From assembly GCA_002327885.1 (NCBI GenBank), contig DCUS01000021.1, positions 6,074 through 23,512 of the forward strand: DNA of 17,439 nt, in the 5' to 3' direction. Origin of the DNA: Syntrophaceae bacterium UBA2208. Its GTDB lineage: Bacteria > Desulfobacterota > BSN033 > UBA1163. Below, piece after piece: positions 7,657-14,281 of this stretch. How positions within the stretch are numbered: position 1 is the first letter of the stretch; every line of letters starts with the position of its first letter. The position numbers and the translations under genes are program-made. The notes below the pieces were generated by a model. It saw only the letters and a program-made list of their open reading frames with translations, was not told the origin of the DNA and did no database searches.

Positions 7657-7875
7657 CTTGCCCACTCATAAAATCTTTGGCAAAATTGTTGAGGGACTCA
7701 AAGAAGCGGGCAACTTCCCCCGGGTTCCCCGGATAAGAAGACAATTCACAGAAAAACTCTCAGAATTTAAAAATTCCTTTCCGTGTTGAAATTTTATAAT
7801 TGGGCATAATTGCTCGCCTGACGTTCCTTTCTCTTTTTCTGTTTCTTCTAAAAAAAAATCTTGGCGGTTTATAAT

Positions 7876-7886
7876 GACAAATTGTC
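7876..7886. repeat. Short palindrome GACAA-A-TTGTC
   Basis: A perfect 5+5 bp inverted repeat with a single central base, about 70 nt upstream of the -35 of the FecR-gene promoter candidate. It could be an operator; no family could be named. Confidence 0.35.
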
Positions 7887-7948
7887 TTTTACTGACAAAA
7901 TATGGCGCAATGCTGAATAATAGTGATTCATATAACCGAGTTAACTAC

Positions 7949-7978
7949 TTGATTTTATCTACATACTTAAGCTATATT
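7949..7978 (+). promoter_or_regulatory. Candidate promoter for the FecR-domain gene
   Basis: TTGATT (7949-7954), 18 nt, TATATT (7973-7978). Start of transcription near 7985 would give a leader of about 55 nt before the ATG at 8039. Confidence 0.45.
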
Positions 7979-8038
7979 TAACTGGCTTGATTCTTGCGTG
8001 AAAGTATGCAGGGTGCAAGAATTTTCGGAGGTTCTAAG

Positions 8039-8506
8039 ATGAATTATAAGAAAAGATTGATTCTCCTTCTGGCGATGATCTTACTCCTCTTATCCATTGG
8101 CGGGGAGTTTTCCCCCGTTAATGCCTCGTCTTCCATCGCAGTTGTTAAAAAATTGGGTGGGGTGGCGACGGTTGTCAGGCAAGAGTGCACAATCTCAGCT
8201 ACCATCGGCCTGGAGATCTGGAAGAATGATATGATCCGGACCGGTCCTGACGGATCCATCGGCATTGTTTTTAACGACGACACTTTTTTGTCATTGGGAC
8301 CCGGTAGCGCCTTAGTCATTGATGAATTTGTATTTGCCCCAAAGCAAGGGAATTTCTCGATTGCAGTCAGGATGCTGAAAGGGACGGCCGCCTATCTTTC
8401 GGGGCTCATCTCTAAGCTCGCACCGGAGTCAGCACATTTTAATACCCCGACCGCTTCCATAGGAATTAGAGGAACAAAATTTGCCGTGAAAGTCGAAGGG
8501 GATTAG
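8039..8506 (+). CDS. Secreted FecR-domain protein, short
   Basis: About 155 aa. The start at 8039 has GGAGGT 6 nt upstream; the open frame can be extended to a TTG at 7994, but that would bury the signal peptide. Residues 1-30 are a Sec signal (NYKKRLILLLAMILLLLSIG, cleavage likely after VNA). The rest is a FecR domain: GVATVVRQ, then DMIRTGPDGSIGIVFNDDTF, LGPGSALVIDEF and TPTASIGIRGTKFAVKVEGD. The domain stops directly after the IRGTKFAV strand, where most family members continue with further strands, so it is short at the C-terminus; no continuation is seen in the other frames. FecR domains are periplasmic sensing or binding modules. Its neighbours are an OmpA lipoprotein and a CHASE2 protein, a recurrent envelope-sensing grouping. 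Confidence 0.85.
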   Translation: MNYKKRLILLLAMILLLLSIGGEFSPVNASSSIAVVKKLGGVATVVRQECTISATIGLEIWKNDMIRTGPDGSIGIVFNDDTFLSLGPGSALVIDEFVFAPKQGNFSIAVRMLKGTAAYLSGLISKLAPESAHFNTPTASIGIRGTKFAVKVEGD

Positions 8507-8545
8507 AAAAGAAGCGCTTGACAAAAAGGGAAATCGGGTGAATAG

Positions 8546-9169
8546 ATGGAGCGATGGCTTAATGTCATTGTTGTTTGGATCTTTTTTTGTCTCCTAACCG
8601 GATGTGGTGCACATCGAGCAAAGCGTGATCTGATTGTCCTCTTACCTGATCCGGATGGTAAGGGGGGTGCCGTGACAGTGACCACCAATGGAGGGTCTCA
8701 GACTATCGACAAACCTGGGTACGCCACGGAGGTTATAGATCCGAATAAACCGCCGATGATTCCCAAGGCCATAGAAGAAAAAGAAATCAAGGATGTTTTT
8801 GGACCAGCCCTCGCGGCTCAGCCGGACCCCGAGGGTCGATTTGTCTCATTTATTCTGTACTTCGAGCATGATACAACCAAACTCACACTTGAATCCAATA
8901 GCCTGCTGCCAGAGGTTTCGCAAACGATTAAGACCCGTAAATCAAAAGAAGTCTATGTCGTAGGTCATACCGATCTTGTCGGGACAGAGGCATACAATAT
9001 TGAACTCTCTTCAAGACGGGCAAACCATATCCGAAATCTGCTCATTTCAAGCGGCATCAACTCGAGTACCCTTTTCGTTTCATATTATGGCAAGGCGAGA
9101 CCCCTCGTAATAACCGGAGACGAGGTCCCCGAACCCCGTAACCGGAGGGTGGAGGTCATCGTTAGATAA
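8546..9169 (+). CDS. OmpA-family peptidoglycan-associated lipoprotein
   Basis: 207 aa. The N-terminus has a hydrophobic stretch and a lipobox LTGC with the lipidated Cys at 20, so it should be a lipoprotein. The C-terminal OmpA domain spans about 95-207: FILYFEHDTTKLT, VYVVGHTDLVGTEAYNIELS, SRRANHIRNLL, and the closing YYGKARPL and NRRVEVIVR. The HTD and NRRVE motifs carry the Asp and Arg that bind diaminopimelate in peptidoglycan. It lies 39 nt after the FecR gene and is probably co-transcribed with it. It likely anchors the envelope sensor to the cell wall; this role is inferred. Confidence 0.9.
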   Translation: MERWLNVIVVWIFFCLLTGCGAHRAKRDLIVLLPDPDGKGGAVTVTTNGGSQTIDKPGYATEVIDPNKPPMIPKAIEEKEIKDVFGPALAAQPDPEGRFVSFILYFEHDTTKLTLESNSLLPEVSQTIKTRKSKEVYVVGHTDLVGTEAYNIELSSRRANHIRNLLISSGINSSTLFVSYYGKARPLVITGDEVPEPRNRRVEVIVR

Positions 9170-9185
9170 GACAAAGTCTTTTTTT
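9168..9185 (+). terminator. Weak hairpin with T-tract after the OmpA gene
   Basis: AAGAC-AAA-GTCTT forms a 5-bp stem beginning in the stop codon, and the second arm runs into seven T residues. The stem is short and A/T-rich, so termination would be partial at best. Confidence 0.3.
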
Positions 9186-9323
9186 GGGACGGGTGCCCTA
9201 TTCTTCATTGAAAAAAAGAAGAGAGGTTCATTTCCCATCTATTCGCTATTCATACAGCCCGACCTTTCTGAATTGACGTATTGTAAAATGGGATGTTTTC
9301 CCGTTCCAATGTAATCTAAACGC

Positions 9324-11327
9324 ATGGTGCGCTCAGAAAGCAAAAAGCCAATCATTAGAAGGGACCTGAAACACCGCCAACATCTCCTACTTTATGGGAT
9401 CTTTTTCTCGGTTTTTCTATTTTTTATAAGTCTATTCAAACCCACCTTCTTTAACTTCTTTAACAACAGAGTCTACGACACACTGCTCTCCGCCAACCCC
9501 GGTCAGCCCTCTCCTATTCCTGTCATTATTGATATCGATGAAAAAAGCCTTCGCCAGTACGGTCAATGGCCCTGGCCACGCTATCGAATTGCAATCCTGC
9601 TCGACAAACTCAGAGAGTTAGGAGCCTTAAGCATCGGTCTCGATATGATGTTCGCAGAGGATGATAGAATTTCACTTGTTTCGATAAGAAAGGAGCTTCT
9701 ACATGATTTCGGAGTCGATTTCGGATTCGGAGAGGTTCCTCGCAATATCAGGGATAGCGACCAGAGATTAGCTGATGCTCTTTCAAGAGGAAGGGTGATA
9801 TTAGGTTATCAATTCTTGTTTGAAGAAGATTCTGATTCAGACAAGTGTCTGTTACACCCATTACCTATCAATAAACTTGGACATTTCCAAGAAGAGAAAG
9901 TTTCTCCGGTTTTCATCAATGGCCGTGGGGTGGCCTGTAATCTGAAAAAACTTTCCAAGGCTGCAGGTTCATCCGGATTTTTTAATGTTTCGTTAGACCG
10001 GGATGGCATTCTGAGAAGTGTTCCACTCATTATTGAATACCAAGGCAGATTCTATCCAAGTCTTGCCCTGGCAACACTGATACAGTCTGTTGGTGTAAAA
10101 GATATCCTTCTAAAAACAGGGAAGAGCGAAGGGGAGTCTTTATATCTGGATAAGACAGCTATCCCACTGACCTCGAAAGGAAACATGCTACTCCGTTATC
10201 GGGGCAAGAGTAAAACTTTTCAATACATCTCCGCTGCGGATATACTGGTTGACCGTATCCCGAAAGAGAAAATACAGGGAAAGATAGTATTCGTGGGAAC
10301 CTCTGCATCGGGGATGAAAGAGTTAAAATCCACTCCTTTCGACCTCACTTTTCCAGGTGTGGAGATTCATGCGACGGTTGTTGATAATATCCTCAAAAAG
10401 GACTTTCTCTCCCGGCCAAAATGGGCCTTGGGGATAGAATCCCTGCTGGCGTTATTATTTGGACTTTTTTCGACACTTATTCTCACCTGGACCGGGGCTG
10501 CCTGGAGTTCCCTCCTGCTTGGAGTCACAGGAGTGGGCGCCTGGCAGACATCGGTGTGGATGTTTCGAAATGAGAGTATCTTTATCTCACCGATCTTACC
10601 CTTGATGGTGTTAGTCTGTAACTTCTCCCTGATCACTTTTTTCAAGTTCTGGCATGAGGAACAAAGGGCAAAAGAGCGCACCCGGGAGCTTGCCATGGTC
10701 CAGGAAGCCACCATCGAGAGCATGTCCTCCCTCACCGAAACACGGGATCCGGATACAGGGGGACATATCAAGCGCACTCAGAACTACGTTCGGCTCCTCG
10801 CCGAGCGTGTGAAGAATCAGGCTGGATTCAAAACGTTTTTGGATGATGAAACCATAGACCTTTTGTGCAAGTCCGCCCCACTCCACGATATCGGGAAGGT
10901 GGGAGTTTCAGACAAAATTTTACTCAAGCCTGGTAAACTGACCGAACAAGAATTTGAGGAGATGAAACAGCATACGATTTTTGGCCGCGATGCCATCCTT
11001 TCTGCAGAAAAAAAGCTTGGGAAAATATCCTTTCTACGTTTTGCCCGGGAAATCGCCTACACACACCATGAAAGATGGGACGGGACCGGATATCCGGAAG
11101 GTCTCAGAGGGGACCAAATTCCGGTGCCAGGCCGACTGATGGCGCTTGCTGACACATACGATGCAATAACAAGCAAACGGGTATACAAATCTCAGCTCTC
11201 GCATGAAGAGGCTGTCAACATCATTACCGAAGCAAAAGGATCACAATTCGATCCGAATATCGTGGATGCCTTCCTCGCGGTGAAAGAAGATTTCCGTCAG
11301 ATCGCCCTAAGATACGTTGACCCCTAA
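9324..11327 (+). CDS. CHASE2-HD-GYP membrane c-di-GMP phosphodiesterase
   Basis: 667 aa. A transmembrane segment lies at about 20-40. A periplasmic CHASE2 domain follows (about 45-365: NNRVYDTLLSANPG, VIIDIDEKSLRQYGQWPWPR, FVGTSASGMKEL, FPGVEIHATVVDNIL). Three more membrane segments span about 368-440, then a short linker helix, then an HD-GYP domain at about 462-660. The HD-GYP signature is complete: H521-D522, H581-H582, DGTGYPEGLRGDQIP (586-600) and D610. HD-GYP enzymes hydrolyse c-di-GMP. With CHASE2 this suggests an extracytoplasmic signal, perhaps through the FecR and OmpA proteins upstream, lowering c-di-GMP. No clear ribosome binding site precedes the ATG; the gene is 154 nt after the OmpA gene. 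CHASE2 is more often joined to adenylate cyclase, histidine kinase or kinase domains, but the HD-GYP pairing is also known. Confidence 0.92.
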   Translation: MVRSESKKPIIRRDLKHRQHLLLYGIFFSVFLFFISLFKPTFFNFFNNRVYDTLLSANPGQPSPIPVIIDIDEKSLRQYGQWPWPRYRIAILLDKLRELGALSIGLDMMFAEDDRISLVSIRKELLHDFGVDFGFGEVPRNIRDSDQRLADALSRGRVILGYQFLFEEDSDSDKCLLHPLPINKLGHFQEEKVSPVFINGRGVACNLKKLSKAAGSSGFFNVSLDRDGILRSVPLIIEYQGRFYPSLALATLIQSVGVKDILLKTGKSEGESLYLDKTAIPLTSKGNMLLRYRGKSKTFQYISAADILVDRIPKEKIQGKIVFVGTSASGMKELKSTPFDLTFPGVEIHATVVDNILKKDFLSRPKWALGIESLLALLFGLFSTLILTWTGAAWSSLLLGVTGVGAWQTSVWMFRNESIFISPILPLMVLVCNFSLITFFKFWHEEQRAKERTRELAMVQEATIESMSSLTETRDPDTGGHIKRTQNYVRLLAERVKNQAGFKTFLDDETIDLLCKSAPLHDIGKVGVSDKILLKPGKLTEQEFEEMKQHTIFGRDAILSAEKKLGKISFLRFAREIAYTHHERWDGTGYPEGLRGDQIPVPGRLMALADTYDAITSKRVYKSQLSHEEAVNIITEAKGSQFDPNIVDAFLAVKEDFRQIALRYVDP

Positions 11328-11653
11328 ACAAGAAAGAGGTCGCTGCCAAACGGATGCGAATCAGGCATGCTCCGTCTTGGTGCTGCCATTAGAAAACCTT
11401 TTTCCGTTAAAATAGAAACTTACTCGGGCGTAGAAATTTCATAGAATAGAAAAATTCATTTCGTCCAATTTACCCTGTCAACCCTCTTGAACAATCCTCC
11501 CTCTGAAGTCGTGATTTTCTAAAATCCTCTTTTCATACAACTTTTTAAGTGGTAATCGTTAATTCTTCCATAAAAGATTGTCCTTAAAAAATTGTTGACT
11601 TAGTTATTCAAGGCCAGTTAAAATTATCAAGGACTAAAGTAGAGGTTTTTCTC
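11328..11653. other. Intergenic region, A/T-rich
   Basis: This 326-nt stretch holds only a promoter candidate near its end (11595-11624). No open frame with a ribosome binding site, no strong terminator and no RNA fold could be supported. Confidence 0.5.
11595..11624 (+). promoter_or_regulatory. Candidate sigma-70 promoter of the receiver gene
   Basis: TTGACT (11595-11600), 18 nt, TAAAAT (11619-11624), followed by a leader of about 25 nt and an AGAGG before the ATG at 11654. Confidence 0.5.
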
Positions 11654-12136
11654 ATGTCGCAGATTCAAGGGACAGAACCTTCCAGACTTAAAATTCTTGT
11701 CGTTGATGATGAAGAATTGATAAGGAACTTAGTGGTTACTTTTTTATCCAGGGTTGGGCATTCATGTATCACCGCAAATAATGGTGTTGATGCTCTGAAT
11801 AAAATGAAAGCAAATAAATTTGATGCTATAATCACAGACATTAAAATGCCCGAAATGGATGGAATATTTCTTGTCAGGGAAATATCAAGACACTATCCAG
11901 ATATTCCTGTAATGGTCATGACGGCCTATGATGAAGAATATTCCGCAGGGACAGCAATTTCTGTCGGCGCCCGAGAATTTATAAAAAAACCATTTTCTCC
12001 TTTGGAGTTTATTATTAGATTACAGAAGATGTTAAGTGAATCGGGGGCTCTAAAACGAACAAAAAATGAAAAGAGCGAGGACGAGCATGTCCATGGTCTT
12101 ATAGATGAGTTAAAAGCATTATTAGAAAAAAAATAG
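11654..12136 (+). CDS. Stand-alone response regulator receiver protein
   Basis: 160 aa with one CheY-like receiver domain (about 12-128). The acidic pocket is D18-D19, the phosphoacceptor D62 (ITDIKMPEMDG), the switch threonine T90 (VMTAYDE) and the conserved lysine K112 (FIKKPFSP). After the receiver is only a short, charged, likely helical tail (about 130-160) with no DNA-binding or enzymatic domain. It must act by protein contact. No histidine kinase is in the window. It lies between the c-di-GMP phosphodiesterase and the pilus gene, which would suit a role in motility or surface behaviour, but position is the only evidence. Confidence 0.92.
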   Translation: MSQIQGTEPSRLKILVVDDEELIRNLVVTFLSRVGHSCITANNGVDALNKMKANKFDAIITDIKMPEMDGIFLVREISRHYPDIPVMVMTAYDEEYSAGTAISVGAREFIKKPFSPLEFIIRLQKMLSESGALKRTKNEKSEDEHVHGLIDELKALLEKK

Positions 12137-12372
12137 ACCCCGATAGATGTTATTTGCCCTCCAATCTCTTCTTTTACCTGCGCTAAATTTTTCAAATAAT
12201 TCCCTTAAAATACAATACTTGTAATTGAAATCGCTTATGGTCTATCGATTCAATGATGAATCAACAAATATTTATTCTTTGAGACAAAAAAGGTCACATT
12301 CTTCTTCTTTCCTCTAATTTTGTTTCCTGAAAAGTCCTTTAAAATCAAGTTGTTTGACCCTTAGTACGCTTT

Positions 12373-12388
12373 TGGCACAGTATTTGCT
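12373..12388 (+). promoter_or_regulatory. Sigma-54 (-24/-12) promoter
   Basis: TGGCAC-AGTAT-TTGCT fits the RpoN consensus exactly, with GG and GC separated by 10 nt. Transcription should start near 12398, about 190 nt before the pilX-like start. Pilin genes in deltaproteobacteria are often RpoN/PilR-dependent. The upstream 236 nt (12137-12372) is A/T-rich and shows no gene; it would be the place for an enhancer-binding site, but none was recognised. Confidence 0.65.
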
Positions 12389-12397
12389 TAAAATAGG

Positions 12398-12523
12398 TTG
12401 GATTCACAGGCAAACCCCGAAGTTATTCGGATCGTGGGTACAATCGTCAAGGCAAGAACAATGAGGGCCGATACCCAATATTCAATAGGGACAGGTACCG
12501 GAGAAGGGAAAGAACCTCTGTGA
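12398..12523 (+). pseudogene. Possible pilW-like C-terminal remnant
   Basis: An open frame of 41 codons ends at TGA 12521-12523 and reads smoothly as NPEVIRIVGTIVKARTMRAD, then TQYSIGTGTGEG. This resembles the C-terminus of PilW-type minor pilins, where an I/V-R-x-V strand is followed by an ART-type arginine turn. PilW normally sits directly upstream of PilX, as here. The frame is closed by TAA upstream, starts at best with TTG at the predicted transcription start, and has no ribosome binding site. It is most simply a decayed end of a lost pilW; a chance open frame is possible. Confidence 0.4.
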
Positions 12524-12584
12524 TTAAAATGAGAAACTATGGTCCATGACCAGCTCATCAAAGCGAGGGGATAAGAAAATAAGA

Positions 12585-13772
12585 ATGAACCATTTAAGAG
12601 AGGAAAATGGTGTTGTTTTAATCTTAGCCATTCTAATATTGCTGGTCCTGACATTAATTGGGATCAGCTCTCTGAATACCTCGAGTTATGATTCAGCTAT
12701 TTCAGGCAACAAGAGAGCCTCTGAGGAAGCTTTTTACATTGCCGAGGCAGGAATAAACGAAGTGAAGGGTCGATTCAAGCAGGGAGCCACCGGTAAAATC
12801 ACCGACGAGAATCCAGCGGACCCCGATTGGAGGCTTTTTCTTGCAATGAATCAAGAAAAAGCCAAAAGGATAGGGTTTCATTCGGGCAACTCAAAGCACG
12901 GCTTTAAAGAAAGCTTGCAGAGTCAATTGGATTTCGGGGTGGAAGTAAGACACAAGATCAATTCAAATATGAACGTAGTGATCTATGGTTCTAAACCCGT
13001 GTATATAGTAAAGAGCCATGGATTTGCCACGGGTGGCGGGAGAAAAGTAATTGAGGCTGAGATTAAAAAAGGACTTAATTTTGATCCTCCCGCTGCACTT
13101 TATTCAAAAGCACCCGTGACGGTTAAATCGAGCAGTACCTCTATCCAGGGAAGGGATCAATGCGGATCGGTTGATAAGCCTGGCATTGTAACCACCTTAA
13201 CCATTAGTATAAATGGCAACCCAACCATTGACGGAGATCCACCTCAAATAACGAACTCCAGTAATATATTAGATTTACAGAAAATAATAGATAATTTTAA
13301 GGGATATGCCACCTATACTTATGAATACAATGCAGATGTGACATTGACCCCCAACATGCCTATGTTTCAAGGCCACGACTGGGGAACACCTGTTTATGAT
13401 ACAACCAAGGCGACAGAAATCCCATTGAGTTATGGCGGGGAGATGAATGTCGTTTATTTCAATATGAATCAAATTAACGAAGTAATTTTATCAGGGGGGT
13501 TTGGCGGAGCGGGCATATTAATTGTGGAAGGGAATCTTAGACTTCAAGGAGGCTTCTTCTGGTATGGCGCGATTATCGTTACAGGAAGCTTAATTTCTTC
13601 AGGAGGGGGGGAAAAAAATATAACCGGAGCGGTCTTGGCAGGCAATTCATCTTATGAAAATGTTGAAACAGATATTTTGGGCAACACAGGTATTCTATTT
13701 TGTAGTGAGGCCATATCACAGTTGAATGATTTTATCCCGTTTAAAATATCCCGTTGGAGGGAAATCTATTAA
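12585..13772 (+). CDS. PilX-type minor pilin / pilus assembly protein
   Basis: About 395 aa from the ATG at 12585 (408 aa from the ATG at 12546). The N-terminus is prepilin-like: a short leader ending in NG, then the hydrophobic helix VVLILAILILLVLTLIGISS and the PilX_N signature SAISGNKRASEEAFYIAEAG. The rest, after about residue 160, is rich in Gly, Asn and short strands (ILSGGFGGAGILIVEGNLRL, IIVTGSLISSGGG), as in repeat-strand adhesin-like minor pilins. It probably primes or decorates a type IV pilus. The start at 12585 gives the expected short leader; GAGGGG is 14 nt upstream, a poor spacing, and neither start has a strong site. It is isolated from other pil genes, with only a pilW-like remnant upstream, so it may be a relic of a larger operon. 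It is more A/T-rich than its neighbours. Confidence 0.8.
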   Translation: MNHLREENGVVLILAILILLVLTLIGISSLNTSSYDSAISGNKRASEEAFYIAEAGINEVKGRFKQGATGKITDENPADPDWRLFLAMNQEKAKRIGFHSGNSKHGFKESLQSQLDFGVEVRHKINSNMNVVIYGSKPVYIVKSHGFATGGGRKVIEAEIKKGLNFDPPAALYSKAPVTVKSSSTSIQGRDQCGSVDKPGIVTTLTISINGNPTIDGDPPQITNSSNILDLQKIIDNFKGYATYTYEYNADVTLTPNMPMFQGHDWGTPVYDTTKATEIPLSYGGEMNVVYFNMNQINEVILSGGFGGAGILIVEGNLRLQGGFFWYGAIIVTGSLISSGGGEKNITGAVLAGNSSYENVETDILGNTGILFCSEAISQLNDFIPFKISRWREIY

Positions 13773-13796
13773 ATGGGAACTTGCTTAGTTCTTCAT

Positions 13797-13829
13797 GCGT
13801 CATTCTGCAACTTCGCTACAGAATAACGC
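13797..13829. repeat. REP-like hairpin (GCGTCATTCTG arms)
   Basis: GCGTCATTCTG (13797-13807) pairs with CAGAATAACGC (13819-13829) at 10 of 11 positions around an 11-nt loop CAACTTCGCTA. It lies 24 nt past the pilX stop, with no T-run. The arm and loop type resembles dispersed intergenic hairpin elements with a TCATTCTG core seen in many environmental genomes; it could block read-through. Confidence 0.55.
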
Positions 13830-13930
13830 TTATTCGAAAGAAGCACAAACGCAACGGATTTCTTATCAAAGAATGATCAGGCGAGTTATCGATTGGTATG
13901 CCTCACAGTATCGGAGAACTGCCTGATGGG

Positions 13931-14104
13931 TCAGTCTTTCTTTTTTCCTATCCGAGGTTCATTTTGGTCTTCGGCCGCTTCATATAATTCCCCCAGATAA
14001 TCACAGAGATGTCGTTTCTGAAAGACCTGGCCCTCAGGTTTATAAGGAGTGAGCCTCAAAGGTTTTTCGTCATCCGCTTTTGATTGATCGTTTTCCTTCA
14101 TCAT
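13931..14104 (-). CDS. Small hypothetical protein, 57 aa
   Basis: An uninterrupted minus-strand frame starts ATG-ATG and ends TGA. The product is highly charged with a plausible folded core (LRLTPYKPEGQVFQKRH, then LCDYLGELYEAAEDQ) and a lysine-rich end (GKKKD). I do not recognise it. There is no good ribosome binding site: the nearest purine run, GAGGGG, is about 20 nt upstream. It is the only candidate gene in the 13773-14281 gap and would be divergent from the acyl-CoA dehydrogenase. Confidence 0.4.
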   Translation of the reverse strand: MMKENDQSKADDEKPLRLTPYKPEGQVFQKRHLCDYLGELYEAAEDQNEPRIGKKKD

Positions 14105-14195
14105 AAAAATTGGTTATCTTTTACCCCTCTTTTTCCCAATACAATAATTTCTTAATCCTTTCAATCAGGGGAGGCAGATAAAATGGAAGGGGTGG

Positions 14196-14224
14196 TTGAC
14201 AAAATACCGGGGGACTCATAAAAT
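14196..14224 (+). promoter_or_regulatory. Sigma-70 promoter of the acyl-CoA dehydrogenase operon
   Basis: TTGACA (14196-14201), 17 nt, TAAAAT (14219-14224). The predicted start is near 14231, with AAGGGG at 14269-14274, 7 nt before the ATG at 14282. An AAATTT-AATC-AAATTT repeat (14221-14236) covers the start region and might be an operator. Confidence 0.65.
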
Positions 14225-14281
14225 TTAATCAAATTTGTTAATCTCTTTTGACCCAAGGCTTGGCTGACAAGGGGCTTTTTC

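Larger units (their letters stand above)
7657..8038. other. Intergenic region between ubiX and the FecR gene
   Basis: This 382-nt gap is A/T-rich. It holds an 11-bp perfect palindrome (7876-7886), a promoter candidate at 7949-7978, a second weaker one (CTGACA 7892-7897 with AATAAT 7916-7921) and a TTG-started 43-codon open frame at 7658-7789 without a ribosome binding site. A short CCGGG-TTC-CCCGG hairpin is present near 7720, but no T-run follows, so no convincing terminator for the ubiX operon was found. Confidence 0.5.

Noticed and set aside
8518..8546. TTGACA before the OmpA gene as a promoter
   Set aside because: The matching -10 (AATAGA) is poor and touches the start codon, leaving no leader with a ribosome binding site; co-transcription with the FecR gene is simpler.
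12388..12654. A minus-strand 88-codon frame with a hydrophobic stretch
   Set aside because: It overlaps the sigma-54 promoter, the pilW-like remnant and the pilX start on the other strand; the hydrophobicity mirrors the coding strand.
14261..14276. A second sigma-54-like site (TGGCTG-ACAAG-GGGCT) before the dehydrogenase
   Set aside because: It keeps the GG and GC spacing but loses the CAC and TTG of the consensus, and transcription would begin at the start codon. The sigma-70 promoter at 14196-14224 is much better.
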